A stretch of DNA of 46,102 nt from an uncultured Olsenella sp. (GTDB lineage Bacteria; Actinomycetota; Coriobacteriia; Coriobacteriales; Atopobiaceae), in assembly GCA_949291295.1 (NCBI GenBank), contig CASEVE010000024.1, forward strand, positions 1-46,102. Direction: 5' to 3'. Below are positions 24,075 to 31,715 of this stretch, piece by piece. A program made the position numbers and the translations under genes. Every line of letters begins with the position of its first letter. Position 1 is the stretch's first letter. The notes under the pieces were generated by a model that saw nothing but the letters and a program-made list of their open reading frames with translations, was not told the origin of the DNA and did no database searches.

Positions 24075-24494
24075 ATGAGCGAGAAGAACGACTTCACCCC
24101 TATGTTTGGCCTGGGCGACCCCAACGACGCGTACGCCCAGTACTTCATTGGCAACTCGTACCTGAATCCGCTGACGAGTGCCGCGGAGTGCGGCGTGGGC
24201 CTCGCCAACGTTACCTTTGAGCCGGGGTGCCGCAACAACTGGCACGTCCACCACGCCGACAAGGGCGGCGGGCAGATTCTCATCTGCACCGACGGTCGCG
24301 GCTGGTACCAGGAGTGGGGCAAGGACCCCCAGGAGCTCACGCCCGGCACCGTCGTGGTTATCCCCGCCGGCGTGAAGCACTGGCACGGCGCCGCGCGCGA
24401 CAGCTGGTTCAGCCACATCGCCTTCGAGGTGCCGGGCGAGAACTGCAGCAACGAGTGGCTCGAGCCCGTCGCGGACGAGCAGTACCCGGCGTAA
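24075..24494 (+). CDS. Cupin domain protein
   Basis: A 139-residue single cupin. Metal-site motif 1 is NWHVHHADKGGGQILICTDGRGW (about 55-77, split here by its Gly turn), and motif 2 is IPAGVKHWHGAA (near 96-107). The three His and one Glu/Gln type metal ligands are present. ATG at 24075 with AAAGGAG. Such cupins are often found next to CMD proteins, flavodoxins and LysR regulators; substrate unknown. Confidence 0.9.
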   Translation: MSEKNDFTPMFGLGDPNDAYAQYFIGNSYLNPLTSAAECGVGLANVTFEPGCRNNWHVHHADKGGGQILICTDGRGWYQEWGKDPQELTPGTVVVIPAGVKHWHGAARDSWFSHIAFEVPGENCSNEWLEPVADEQYPA

Positions 24495-24501
24495 CAGCAC
24501 G

Positions 24502-24638
24502 TTGGGGACGTGTTATTTCGCGCAGAGTTTTTGGGACAGGTTTTTCATCCGCAAGTAACGCGAGCAAGAAGTTGGCCTGATTAACAGCTCGCCTCATAAC
24601 CTGTCCCAAAATCTCTGTGCGAAATAACACGTCCCCAA
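24502..24638. repeat. Family B palindrome, complete copy
   Basis: Near-perfect 41-base inverted arms (24502-24542 and 24598-24638) around a 55-base loop. The left arm begins TTGGGGACGTGTTATTTCGC. It lies between the cupin stop and the aldo/keto reductase start. The other three copies in the window (1-40, 27845-27883, 46049-46090) are single arms. Confidence 0.9.
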
Positions 24639-24675
24639 ATGACACATCTCGGTCTTGGAACAGGGGAGGTAGACC

Positions 24676-25692
24676 ATGCAGTACACAACGCTCGGACGCT
24701 CCGGCATCAAGATCTCTCGGCTCTGCCTGGGCGGCATGAGCTTCGGTGCGCCCTCGACCGACTTCCACCAGTGGACGATCGGCCCGGACGAGACCCGCGC
24801 GGTGATCGCACGTGCCCTTGAGCTGGGTGTGAACTTCATCGACACGGCCAACTGCTACGCGCACGGCGCGAGTGAGGAGTACATCGGCACCGCCCTGCGC
24901 GAGCTGGGCGTGCCGCGCGACCAAGTGGTTCTCGCCAGCAAGGTCTTCTTCAACGAGGGCGGTCTCTCTCGCGAGGCGATCAGCCGCGAGATCGACGGCA
25001 CACTCGCGCGCCTGGGCACGGACTACCTGGACCTCTACATCATCCACCGCTTCGACTACGCCACGCCGATCGAGGAGACCATGGAGGCCCTCGACGCCCT
25101 CGTGCGCGCCGGCAAGGTGCGCGCGCTGGGCGCGAGCGCGATGTACGCCTACCAGCTCCACAACATGCAGGTTTCGGCCGAGAAGAACGGCTGGACGCCC
25201 TTCTCGTCCGCCCAGATCCACTACAACCTGCTCTACCGCGAGGACGAGCGCGAGATGATTCCCGTGTGTCGCCAGTTCGGCATGGCGCTCACGCCCTACA
25301 GCCCGCTCGCTTCCGGGCACCTGTGCCGCCCCACCTGGGACTCCGCGTCCAAGCGCTCGACGACCGACGCCACGATGCGCAACAAGTACGACGCCGACCG
25401 CGAGCGCGACATGCCTATCGTCGCGCGCGTGGCCGAGCTGGCCGAGAAGCACGACGTGCCCATGTCGCGCATCGCGCTCGCCTGGCACTGGGCGCGCGGC
25501 GTGGAGGCGCCCATCGTGGGCTGCTCGTCGCCGGCGCGCGTGGACGACGCGGTGGCGGCGCTCGATGTGGCGCTCACGCCCGAGGAGATCGCCTATCTCG
25601 AGGAGCCGTACGTTGCCCACGAGCTCGTGGGTCCGGCGGCCCGTCCCGGCGAGAAGCCCCTCGCCGGCACCACGAACCCCAACGCAAAATGA
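24676..25692 (+). CDS. Aldo/keto reductase (first of two paralogues)
   Basis: A 338-residue NADPH-dependent aldo/keto reductase of the YajO/IolS-like group. The catalytic tetrad is seen in FIDTANCYAHGASEEYIG (Asp about 56, Tyr about 61), VVLASKVFF (Lys) and YIIHRFD (His). NPIVGCSS-type C-terminal segment (PIVGCSSPARVDDAV) binds NADPH. ATG at 24676 with GGGGAGG. It is highly similar to the gene at 35190. Its stop codon TGA (25690-25692) lies in a family A-like palindrome. Substrate unknown. Confidence 0.92.
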   Translation: MQYTTLGRSGIKISRLCLGGMSFGAPSTDFHQWTIGPDETRAVIARALELGVNFIDTANCYAHGASEEYIGTALRELGVPRDQVVLASKVFFNEGGLSREAISREIDGTLARLGTDYLDLYIIHRFDYATPIEETMEALDALVRAGKVRALGASAMYAYQLHNMQVSAEKNGWTPFSSAQIHYNLLYREDEREMIPVCRQFGMALTPYSPLASGHLCRPTWDSASKRSTTDATMRNKYDADRERDMPIVARVAELAEKHDVPMSRIALAWHWARGVEAPIVGCSSPARVDDAVAALDVALTPEEIAYLEEPYVAHELVGPAARPGEKPLAGTTNPNAK

Positions 25693-25722
25693 TTCAAAAG
25701 GGGGCAGACCTCCTTTGAATCA
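25689..25722. repeat. Family A-like palindrome serving two stop codons
   Basis: ATGATTCAAAAGGGGG, CAGA, then CCTCCTTTGAATCA: imperfect inverted repeat with one small bulge. Bases 25690-25692 (TGA) end the aldo/keto reductase gene, and bases 25720-25722 (TCA, TGA on the minus strand) end the convergent acetyltransferase gene. It has the same layout as family A but different stem sequence. Confidence 0.8.
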
Positions 25723-25992
25723 CGCGAGAAGCGCGGCGTGCTCCGGGTGCTTCTCAAACCAGCTGACGGCATAGGAGCACGTGGGACGTGCGTAGTAGCC
25801 GCTCGCGGCGATGCTTGCCACGGCGCGGCCCAGGAGCTCGCCGGCAATACCCTGCCCGCGCAGGCTCTCGTCCACGAAGGTGTGGTTGATCTCAACGACG
25901 CCGGGCTCCACCACGGGGAAGGTCACCTCGGCCAGGACGTTCCAGGCCTCGTCCAGCACCTGCACGCGGTCGCGCTCCATGATCCAGTCCAT
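25720..25992 (-). CDS. GNAT-type YjdJ-like N-acetyltransferase
   Basis: A small 90-residue GNAT-fold protein of the YjdJ/Gtn10 kind. HTFVDESLRGQGIAGELLGRAV is the acetyl-CoA loop (R-G-Q-G-I-A). CSYAVSWFEKHPEHAALL is the usual C-terminus, with Cys, and the domain is complete for this short family. ATG at 25992 follows AAAGGAGG. Its role (amine or protein acetylation) is unknown. Confidence 0.88.
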   Translation of the reverse strand: MDWIMERDRVQVLDEAWNVLAEVTFPVVEPGVVEINHTFVDESLRGQGIAGELLGRAVASIAASGYYARPTCSYAVSWFEKHPEHAALLA

Positions 25993-26045
25993 GCTGCCTC
26001 CTTTGATTGCGGTCTGCGGGGCTATTGTCTCACACCACAACGGGT

Positions 26046-26076
26046 AGGATACGAAGGGACAGTCCCTTCGTATCAT
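26046..26076. repeat. Family A palindrome, copy 4
   Basis: 31-bp copy with one changed outer base (AGGATACGAAGGGAC on the left). It ends 17 bases before the corA-like ATG, just before the GGAGG. It lies in the divergent gap between the acetyltransferase and the transporter gene. Confidence 0.88.
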
Positions 26077-26093
26077 TGGCGAGCGGAGGCGCA

Positions 26094-26984
26094 ATGGCAC
26101 GGGCTTGGCACATCGCAAACGGGCACCTCGCGACAGGCGAGAAGGACGGCGAGCACGTCGCGGTTTTGCTGCGCCTGGGGGAGGCGCACTCGCGCCAGCT
26201 CTCCCACACGCAGCGCGAGGTTCTCGGTCAGCTTGAGCACGCCACGATGCCCTTTTTGGAGCGAACGTCCTCTGGGGCGGCGGGCCTTGTGGTCACCCCG
26301 AGTGGCAGGCGCCGCTTTGGCTTTATCCTTACCCCCGCTGAGCTGGCGCTCATTGACGACGGGGACGCCTGTGCCACCGCGCTCGGCCGTGCCGTCGAAG
26401 ACAGGGCGCGCGTCGAGGGGCCTGCCGGGGCGCTCTGCGCGCTTCTCCGCGAGCTGCTGCGCGACCACCCCGCGCGCCTTTCTCGTATGCGAGAGGACTT
26501 TGAGCAGATGGAGCAGCAGGTCCTCGAGGGACGCGAGCGTCCGGATAGGCGCAAGATGATGGCGGACTCGCGCCGCATGCTTGGGCTCGACACGTTCTAC
26601 CAGGGCATGTCAGACCTCGCCGCAGAGCTTGCCGACGACGACTCCGGTCTCGTGGCGCCCGCGGACCGCGCGAGGCTCCGCTCGCTGGCGCGTCTCCTTG
26701 GACGGCTTGCCACGCGCCTTGAGTCCCTGCAGGACTACAGCCTGCAGGTTCACAGCCTCTACCAGGAGTCCATCGATGTGCGGCAGAACAACGTCATGCA
26801 GTGGCTCACGGTGGTGACCACGATCGTGATGCCGCTCACCTTTGTCACCGGGTGGTATGGCATGAACTTCCCGCACATGGCGCTTTTCGACGTACCGTGG
26901 GGCTACGCCGCGGTGATTGTGGTGTGCCTGGTGATCGTGGCTGTTGAGGTGGCGTTCTTCTGGCACCATGGCTGGCTGAAATGA
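26094..26984 (+). CDS. CorA-like divalent cation channel
   Basis: A 296-residue CorA/MIT-family protein. The two C-terminal membrane helices contain the pore motif GMN (TGWYGMNFPHM, about 259-269). The long preceding helix (YSLQVHSLYQESIDVRQNNVMQWLTVVTTIVMPLTF) is the stalk/pore helix, and the N-terminal half is the cytoplasmic funnel. It should carry magnesium or another divalent ion. ATG at 26094 with GGAGG. The stop TGA (26982-26984) belongs to the next family A palindrome, and another copy stands before its start. Confidence 0.9.
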   Translation: MARAWHIANGHLATGEKDGEHVAVLLRLGEAHSRQLSHTQREVLGQLEHATMPFLERTSSGAAGLVVTPSGRRRFGFILTPAELALIDDGDACATALGRAVEDRARVEGPAGALCALLRELLRDHPARLSRMREDFEQMEQQVLEGRERPDRRKMMADSRRMLGLDTFYQGMSDLAAELADDDSGLVAPADRARLRSLARLLGRLATRLESLQDYSLQVHSLYQESIDVRQNNVMQWLTVVTTIVMPLTFVTGWYGMNFPHMALFDVPWGYAAVIVVCLVIVAVEVAFFWHHGWLK

Positions 26985-27011
26985 TACGAAGGGACAGTCC
27001 CTTCGTATCAT
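26981..27011. repeat. Family A palindrome, copy 5
   Basis: Perfect 31-bp copy; its TGA is the stop codon of the corA-like gene. A short T-run (TTTT) follows, so it could act as a terminator. Confidence 0.93.
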
Positions 27012-27097
27012 TTTGTCGCGTCGGTCGGAGGCGAGGTTGATGGGCGTCCGCGGGAGGGGTATAACATCGCGCATCAGGTTCGTCTGAGGAGGCTCTC

Positions 27098-27781
27098 ATG
27101 GTTGGCTTGGACTACACGACGCGCGACAAGGTCCTGTGGGTTGCGCTTCTCGCCCTGTGCCTGATGAGCGCGGCAGTCTATGTCTTCTGGGCGCTGCCCG
27201 CAATGCCCGAGACGGTGCCCACCCACTGGGGCGCCGACGGCTCCGTCAACGGTTGGAGCGACAAGGGCTCCACGATCTTCATGGGCGCCGTCATGCCGAT
27301 TTTGATGCTTGCGCTGCTCTTTGCGGTGCCGTTCTTCGATCCGCGCGGGGCGAACTTTAACCGGTTCAAGGGCATCTACCAGGGATTTTCCGCGGCGTTT
27401 ACCGTGTTCATGATCGTCATGGCCTGGCTCACGCCGGCAACGGCGCTTGGCCTCATCCCAGAGAATGGCTCGCTTGTTAGCACCCTCGTCTTTGGTTTTT
27501 TCGGCCTGCTCCTCGTGGGCCTTGGCGTTGCGATGCCGCACATCGAGCCCAACTACACCTTTGGCGTCCGTATTCCCTGGACGCTCGACGACCCGGACAA
27601 CTGGCGTCGCACGCATCGCTTTGCGGGGCCGGTCTTTGTGGTCATGGGCGCAGTTATGCTCGTGGCGGCGTTCTTCTCGGCGTCGATTCCCCAGGCCGCG
27701 CTGGTGGCGGTGCTGCTCGTGGCCCTTCTTGGCGGTGTGGCGCTCATCACCCTCTACAGCTTCCTTCTCTGGAAGAAATGA
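27098..27781 (+). CDS. SdpI/DUF1648 family membrane protein
   Basis: A 227-residue integral membrane protein. The first helix is followed by the DUF1648 pattern ALPAMPETVPTHWGADGSVNGWSDK (about 32-56; P-x-H-W-G-x-D-G). Four to five more helices follow, with the SdpI motif PNYTFGVRIPWTLDDPDNWRRTH (about 150-172) after the fourth. SdpI proteins give immunity to the toxin SdpC in Bacillus and occur widely with unknown roles. ATG at 27098 with GAGGAGG. Its stop is inside a family A palindrome. Confidence 0.88.
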   Translation: MVGLDYTTRDKVLWVALLALCLMSAAVYVFWALPAMPETVPTHWGADGSVNGWSDKGSTIFMGAVMPILMLALLFAVPFFDPRGANFNRFKGIYQGFSAAFTVFMIVMAWLTPATALGLIPENGSLVSTLVFGFFGLLLVGLGVAMPHIEPNYTFGVRIPWTLDDPDNWRRTHRFAGPVFVVMGAVMLVAAFFSASIPQAALVAVLLVALLGGVALITLYSFLLWKK

Positions 27782-27808
27782 TACGAAGGGACAGTCCCTT
27801 CGTATCAT
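27778..27808. repeat. Family A palindrome, copy 6
   Basis: Perfect 31-bp copy; its TGA (27779-27781) is the stop codon of the SdpI-like gene. T-rich sequence follows on the plus strand. Confidence 0.93.
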
Positions 27809-27844
27809 TTTTCGACTGCGAATTCGCAGCCCCGGTCGGCGGAC

Positions 27845-27883
27845 AAACCTGTCCCAAAAACTCTGCACGAAATAACCCGTCCC
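27845..27883. repeat. Family B arm (single copy)
   Basis: AAACCTGTCCCAAAAACTCT then GCACGAAATAACCCGTCCC, in the same orientation as bases 1-40. It lies just before the end of the ABC-F gene on the minus strand. No partner arm is present nearby. Confidence 0.8.
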
Positions 27884-27887
27884 GAAT

Positions 27888-29390
27888 TTACAGTTCCTGG
27901 AGGAGGCCGTTGCGGAGCTCCCAGGTGCGGGTCGTGCAGGCCGAGAGGAACCTCTGGTCGTGGCTTACCAGAAGGAGCGCGCCGGGATAGGCGGCGAGCG
28001 CGCGCTCGAGGGCTTCGGTCGAGTGCAGGTCCAGGTGGTTGGTGGGCTCGTCCATGACGATGAGCGCGGGGTGGCGCAGGATGCCCTCCGCCAGCATGAG
28101 CTTGCGCAGCTCGCCGGGGCTCGTGCGACCGCCCTCGAGGATGCGGTCCGGGTCCGAGTTGAGCTGCGCCACCGTGGAGAGCACGCGCCCGCGGTCGGCG
28201 GGGGTCAGCGCGGCCACGCGCCCCACCATGGCGTCGCGCGCCTCCGCAGGAAGCTCCTGCGGGATGTCCAGCACCTCCACGCCAAGCCCGGCGCCGGCCG
28301 CCCGGGCGAGAAGAACGCGCAGGTGCGAAAGGAGCGTGGACTTGCCGGCGCCATTGGGCCCGACAATGCCCACGTGGTCGCGGCTCCCCACCCAGAGCTC
28401 GGGAATCTGGAGCGTGCCCTCCGGGCCGCAGGGGATGGTCGCGGCGGGAATATGCAGCACGGTGCAGCGGCGCGAGGGCTCGGCGTCCACCCAGAGGTCG
28501 CCGTCGTAGCGCTTGGTCACGCGCGCGGCGGCCAGGCGCTCCTGCGCGGCGGCCACCCGAGCGTCCATCTGCGAGGAGAGCCGCCCGGCCTGGCCGTCCT
28601 TGCCGGTGAAGATGGCGAGGTCGATCTTGCCGCGCGCGTCGCGGTCGCGTGGGTCGAGACCACGCTTGCTGCGTCGCGCGTCGGCGCGGGCGGCCTCGTG
28701 AGCCCGCGCGTCCTTCTCGGCAGCAAGTCGTGCGAGCTCGCGACGTGCCTGCGCCCGCTCCGCGACGGCCGTTGCGCGCTCGAGCTCCGCCTGGCCGTGC
28801 GCCGCGCTGTAGCCGCCCGGTCGCACGACGATGCCTCCGGGCTCGAAGGACGCACAGCGCGTAGCCAGCGCATCCACGAGGTCGCGGTCGTGGCTCACGA
28901 GGATCCCGATGCCGCGGAAGCGCGCAAGCGCCGCGCCCAGCTCCTCGCGGGCGTCCGCATCCAGGTGGTTGGTGGGCTCGTCTGCCACCAGCACATCCGG
29001 GCGGCCCCAAAGCGCCACGGCTACCTGCAGCTTCTTGCGCTCGCCAAAGGAGAGCTCGTCAAAGCGCCATGGCATGTCGTCCTCTATGCGAAAGCTTTCG
29101 CGCAGCTCTCGGGCCTCGCGGCCGTAGTCCAGGGCGAAGTCCGCGAGCCCCTCGGGCGGTTCGTCGGCGTCCTGGGCCACATACGCGCAGACAAGGCCGC
29201 GCGTGACGGAGCCCGCGTCCGGCCGCAACAGCCCGCAGGCTACACGCGCCAGCGTGGTCTTGCCGCAGCCGTTGTCGCCCAGAAGCGCGGTCCAGCCAAC
29301 GGGGAAGGTGATGGTGACGTTGTCGAGCACGGCCTCGCGGGCCGCGGGATAGGCGTAGCACACGCCGGAGAGCACAAGCTGCATAGACAT
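27888..29390 (-). CDS. ABC-F family ATPase
   Basis: A 500-residue protein with two ABC ATPase domains and no membrane part, as in ABC-F ribosome-binding factors. Domain 1 has Walker A GDNGCGKTTL (about 33-42), signature SFGERKK and Walker B VLVADEPTNHLD. The linker (about 195-290) is long, helical and charged. Domain 2 has GPNGAGKSTL, TSPGELRK (signature with Pro in place of Gly) and LIVMDEPTNHLD. Some ABC-F proteins protect ribosomes from antibiotics, others are housekeeping; the sequence does not settle it. ATG at 29390 is chosen because it follows GAGAAGAG; ATG 29384 is close. It is divergent from the TetM-like GTPase gene. Confidence 0.87.
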   Translation of the reverse strand: MSMQLVLSGVCYAYPAAREAVLDNVTITFPVGWTALLGDNGCGKTTLARVACGLLRPDAGSVTRGLVCAYVAQDADEPPEGLADFALDYGREARELRESFRIEDDMPWRFDELSFGERKKLQVAVALWGRPDVLVADEPTNHLDADAREELGAALARFRGIGILVSHDRDLVDALATRCASFEPGGIVVRPGGYSAAHGQAELERATAVAERAQARRELARLAAEKDARAHEAARADARRSKRGLDPRDRDARGKIDLAIFTGKDGQAGRLSSQMDARVAAAQERLAAARVTKRYDGDLWVDAEPSRRCTVLHIPAATIPCGPEGTLQIPELWVGSRDHVGIVGPNGAGKSTLLSHLRVLLARAAGAGLGVEVLDIPQELPAEARDAMVGRVAALTPADRGRVLSTVAQLNSDPDRILEGGRTSPGELRKLMLAEGILRHPALIVMDEPTNHLDLHSTEALERALAAYPGALLLVSHDQRFLSACTTRTWELRNGLLQEL

Positions 29391-29533
29391 CTCTTCTCTG
29401 AGGCGCCGGGCGGGCGTCCTTCTCGCCATCAGGGGTTTCTTAGCTGAGGATGTCTAGCGAATGCGCACGGCTCCGGGTCCTTCCGACGGGGTCACGACGC
29501 CGCCAGTATCCCGCGCCCGCGCCCGGGCGTCAA

Positions 29534-29564
29534 GTGTTACAAAGGGACTGTCCCTTCGTAACAT
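29534..29564. repeat. Family A palindrome, copy 7 (variant arms)
   Basis: GTGTTACAAAGGGAC, centre T, GTCCCTTCGTAACAT. Outer bases are again exchanged in pairs (GTTAC...GTAAC). It ends 11 bases before the ATG of the TetM-like gene, one base before its GGGAGG. Confidence 0.88.
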
Positions 29565-29575
29565 CGGGAGGTAGC

Positions 29576-31582
29576 ATGAGGCAGGCGGTCGTGGGGCTTT
29601 TGGCGCACGTCGACGCGGGCAAGACAACGTTCGCGGAGGCGATGCTCGCTGCGGCGGGGGCCATCCGCAGTCCCGGTCGCGTGGACAGCGGCAGTTCCCA
29701 CCTGGATACGGACGCCATGGAGCGCGACCGCGGCATCACGATCTTCTCGTCCAGCGCATCGCTCGACTGGGCGGGCACCCACCTCATGCTCGTGGATGCC
29801 CCCGGCCACGTGGACTTCTCCGCGGAGGCCGAGCGAACGCTCGCGGCCCTCGACTATGCCATCCTGGTGGTGGGCGCCAACGACGGCGTCCAAGGCCACA
29901 CCGAGACGCTCTGGGACCTGCTCGAGCGCCATGCAATCCCGACCTTTGTCTTCGTGAACAAGTGCGACCTGGAAAACCCCGGGCGAGAAGAACTACTTGC
30001 CGAGCTGTCCTCACGGCTCTCGCCGGGCTGCGTTGATGCCGCCGCGCTGATTGCCGGCGACCCAGCTGCCGCGGAGGAGGCGGCGGCAAGCGACGAGGCG
30101 GCCCTGGACGAGTACCTGGAGAGTGGGGCGCTCGCTACGGATACGCTGCGACGCATCGTCGCCGCCCGTGGAGTCTTTCCGTGCTTCTTCGGCGCGGCGC
30201 TGCGCGACGATGGCGTGCGCGAGCTGCTTGACGGCGTGAGTGCTCTTCTCGCCGAGCGCTCTTGGCCCGCGGAGTTTGCGGCCCGTGTCTACCGCGTGAG
30301 TCGCGGCGCGCGCGGCGAGCGGCTTGCCTGGGTCAAGGTCACGGGCGGCTCGCTGCAAGCGAAGGGCCAGGTCGCGGGCGTTGACCGCCGCGGCGAGCCG
30401 TGGGCCGAGAAGATCAACGAGGTGCGCCTCTACCAGGGCGCGAGCTTTGAGACCGTGGCGGAGGTCCCCGCCGGACAAATCTGCGCCGTCACCGGGCTGA
30501 GCCACGTGGTGCCGGGAAGCGCCCTCGGCGCAGAGCCGGAGGGCGTGCGCCCACTGCTCGCGCCCGTCCTGTCCTACCAGGTGATTCCCGAGCCTGGCGC
30601 GGATGTCTCCGCTCTGGTGCGCGCCCTGCGCGAGCTTGCGAGCGAGGACCCGATGCTTGGCGTCACCTGGCACGAGCAGCTACAGGAGGCGCACGTCCAG
30701 CTCATGGGCGAGGTTCAGCAGGACGTGATTGCGGAGCTCCTGCGCGAGCGCTACGGCTTCAGCGTGACGTTTGGCCCGGGCGGCATCCTCTATCGCGAGA
30801 CCGTGACCGCACCCGCCGAGGGCGTGGGCCACTTTGAGCCGCTGTGTCACTACGCCGAGGCGCGTCTTCTCGTGGAGCCGCTGCCGCGCGGAACTGGCGT
30901 GGAGTTTGGCACGCGCTGCTCCACGGACGAGCTTGATCTCAACTGGCAGCGCCTCATCCTCACCAATGCCATGGAGCGCGACCACCTGGGCGTTCTTATC
31001 GGCGCTCCGCTCGCTGACGTGCGGATCACGCTGCTCGCAGGTCGCGCGCACCCCAAGCACACCGAGGGTGGAGACTTCCGGCAGGCTACCTGCCGGGCCG
31101 TGCGGCAGGCGCTCATGGACGCTCGCGAGCGCGGGGAGTGCGAGCTCCTGGAGCCGTGGTATCGATTTAGGCTGACGGTGCCGGCCGAGCGCGTGGGCCG
31201 CGCGCTCACCGACCTCACGCGTATGGCGGCCGTCTTCGAGGCCCCCGCGGCGTCCGGCGACACGGCGCGCATTACGGGTGAGGTGCCGGCCTCCGAGGTG
31301 GGGGAGTACGCGCTCGAGGTTGCGCGCTACACGGGCGGTCGCGGGCGCATCTCGCTGGAGCTCGCGGGCTACCGGCCGTGCCACAACGCCGACGAGGCCA
31401 TTGCCGCCGCTGCCTACGACCCCGAGGCGGATCTTCCCAACACGCCCGACTCCGTCTTCTGCAGCCACGGCGCCGGCCACACCGTCAAGTGGTACGACGT
31501 GCCCGCCCACGCTCACACCACCGTGGATCCCGCGCGCCTGCGCCCGTATCGCCCCGCCGACGCCGCGTTCTTCTCAAAATGA
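29576..31582 (+). CDS. TetM/EF-G-like translational GTPase
   Basis: A 668-residue translation-factor GTPase of the class that includes tetracycline ribosomal protection proteins. G1 is AHVDAGKTT (about 10-18), G2/switch lies in RDRGITIFSSSASL, G3 is DAPGHVDF (about 73-80), and G4 is NKCD (about 127-130). The C-terminal domains (PNTPDSVFCSHGAG at the end) match a paralogous group common in Clostridia and actinobacteria that is annotated as TetM-like but not shown to confer resistance. The ATG at 29576 follows GGGAGG. The gene starts and stops in family A palindromes (stop TGA at 31580-31582). Confidence 0.88.
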   Translation: MRQAVVGLLAHVDAGKTTFAEAMLAAAGAIRSPGRVDSGSSHLDTDAMERDRGITIFSSSASLDWAGTHLMLVDAPGHVDFSAEAERTLAALDYAILVVGANDGVQGHTETLWDLLERHAIPTFVFVNKCDLENPGREELLAELSSRLSPGCVDAAALIAGDPAAAEEAAASDEAALDEYLESGALATDTLRRIVAARGVFPCFFGAALRDDGVRELLDGVSALLAERSWPAEFAARVYRVSRGARGERLAWVKVTGGSLQAKGQVAGVDRRGEPWAEKINEVRLYQGASFETVAEVPAGQICAVTGLSHVVPGSALGAEPEGVRPLLAPVLSYQVIPEPGADVSALVRALRELASEDPMLGVTWHEQLQEAHVQLMGEVQQDVIAELLRERYGFSVTFGPGGILYRETVTAPAEGVGHFEPLCHYAEARLLVEPLPRGTGVEFGTRCSTDELDLNWQRLILTNAMERDHLGVLIGAPLADVRITLLAGRAHPKHTEGGDFRQATCRAVRQALMDARERGECELLEPWYRFRLTVPAERVGRALTDLTRMAAVFEAPAASGDTARITGEVPASEVGEYALEVARYTGGRGRISLELAGYRPCHNADEAIAAAAYDPEADLPNTPDSVFCSHGAGHTVKWYDVPAHAHTTVDPARLRPYRPADAAFFSK

Positions 31583-31609
31583 TACGAAGGGACTGTCCCT
31601 TCGTATCAT
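31579..31609. repeat. Family A palindrome, copy 8
   Basis: Perfect 31-bp copy with centre T. Its TGA is the stop codon of the TetM-like gene. It is the last copy in the window. Confidence 0.93.
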
Positions 31610-31670
31610 TAACGGGCCAGCTTGGGAGGGCTGTCAAAGGGTTTGGACAGGTGGTTTGGCCAACACTTGG

Positions 31671-31698
31671 TTGTCGCCGCCTCGAGTGTGGGTATGCT
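31671..31698 (+). promoter_or_regulatory. Putative promoter of XRE gene
   Basis: TTGTCG (31671-31676) and TATGCT (31693-31698) separated by 16 bases, ending 17 bases before the ATG. The match to sigma-70 consensus is moderate. It would give the regulator its own transcript after the palindrome that ends the GTPase gene. Confidence 0.35.
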
Positions 31699-31715
31699 TG
31701 CCTCAAGGAGGCATC

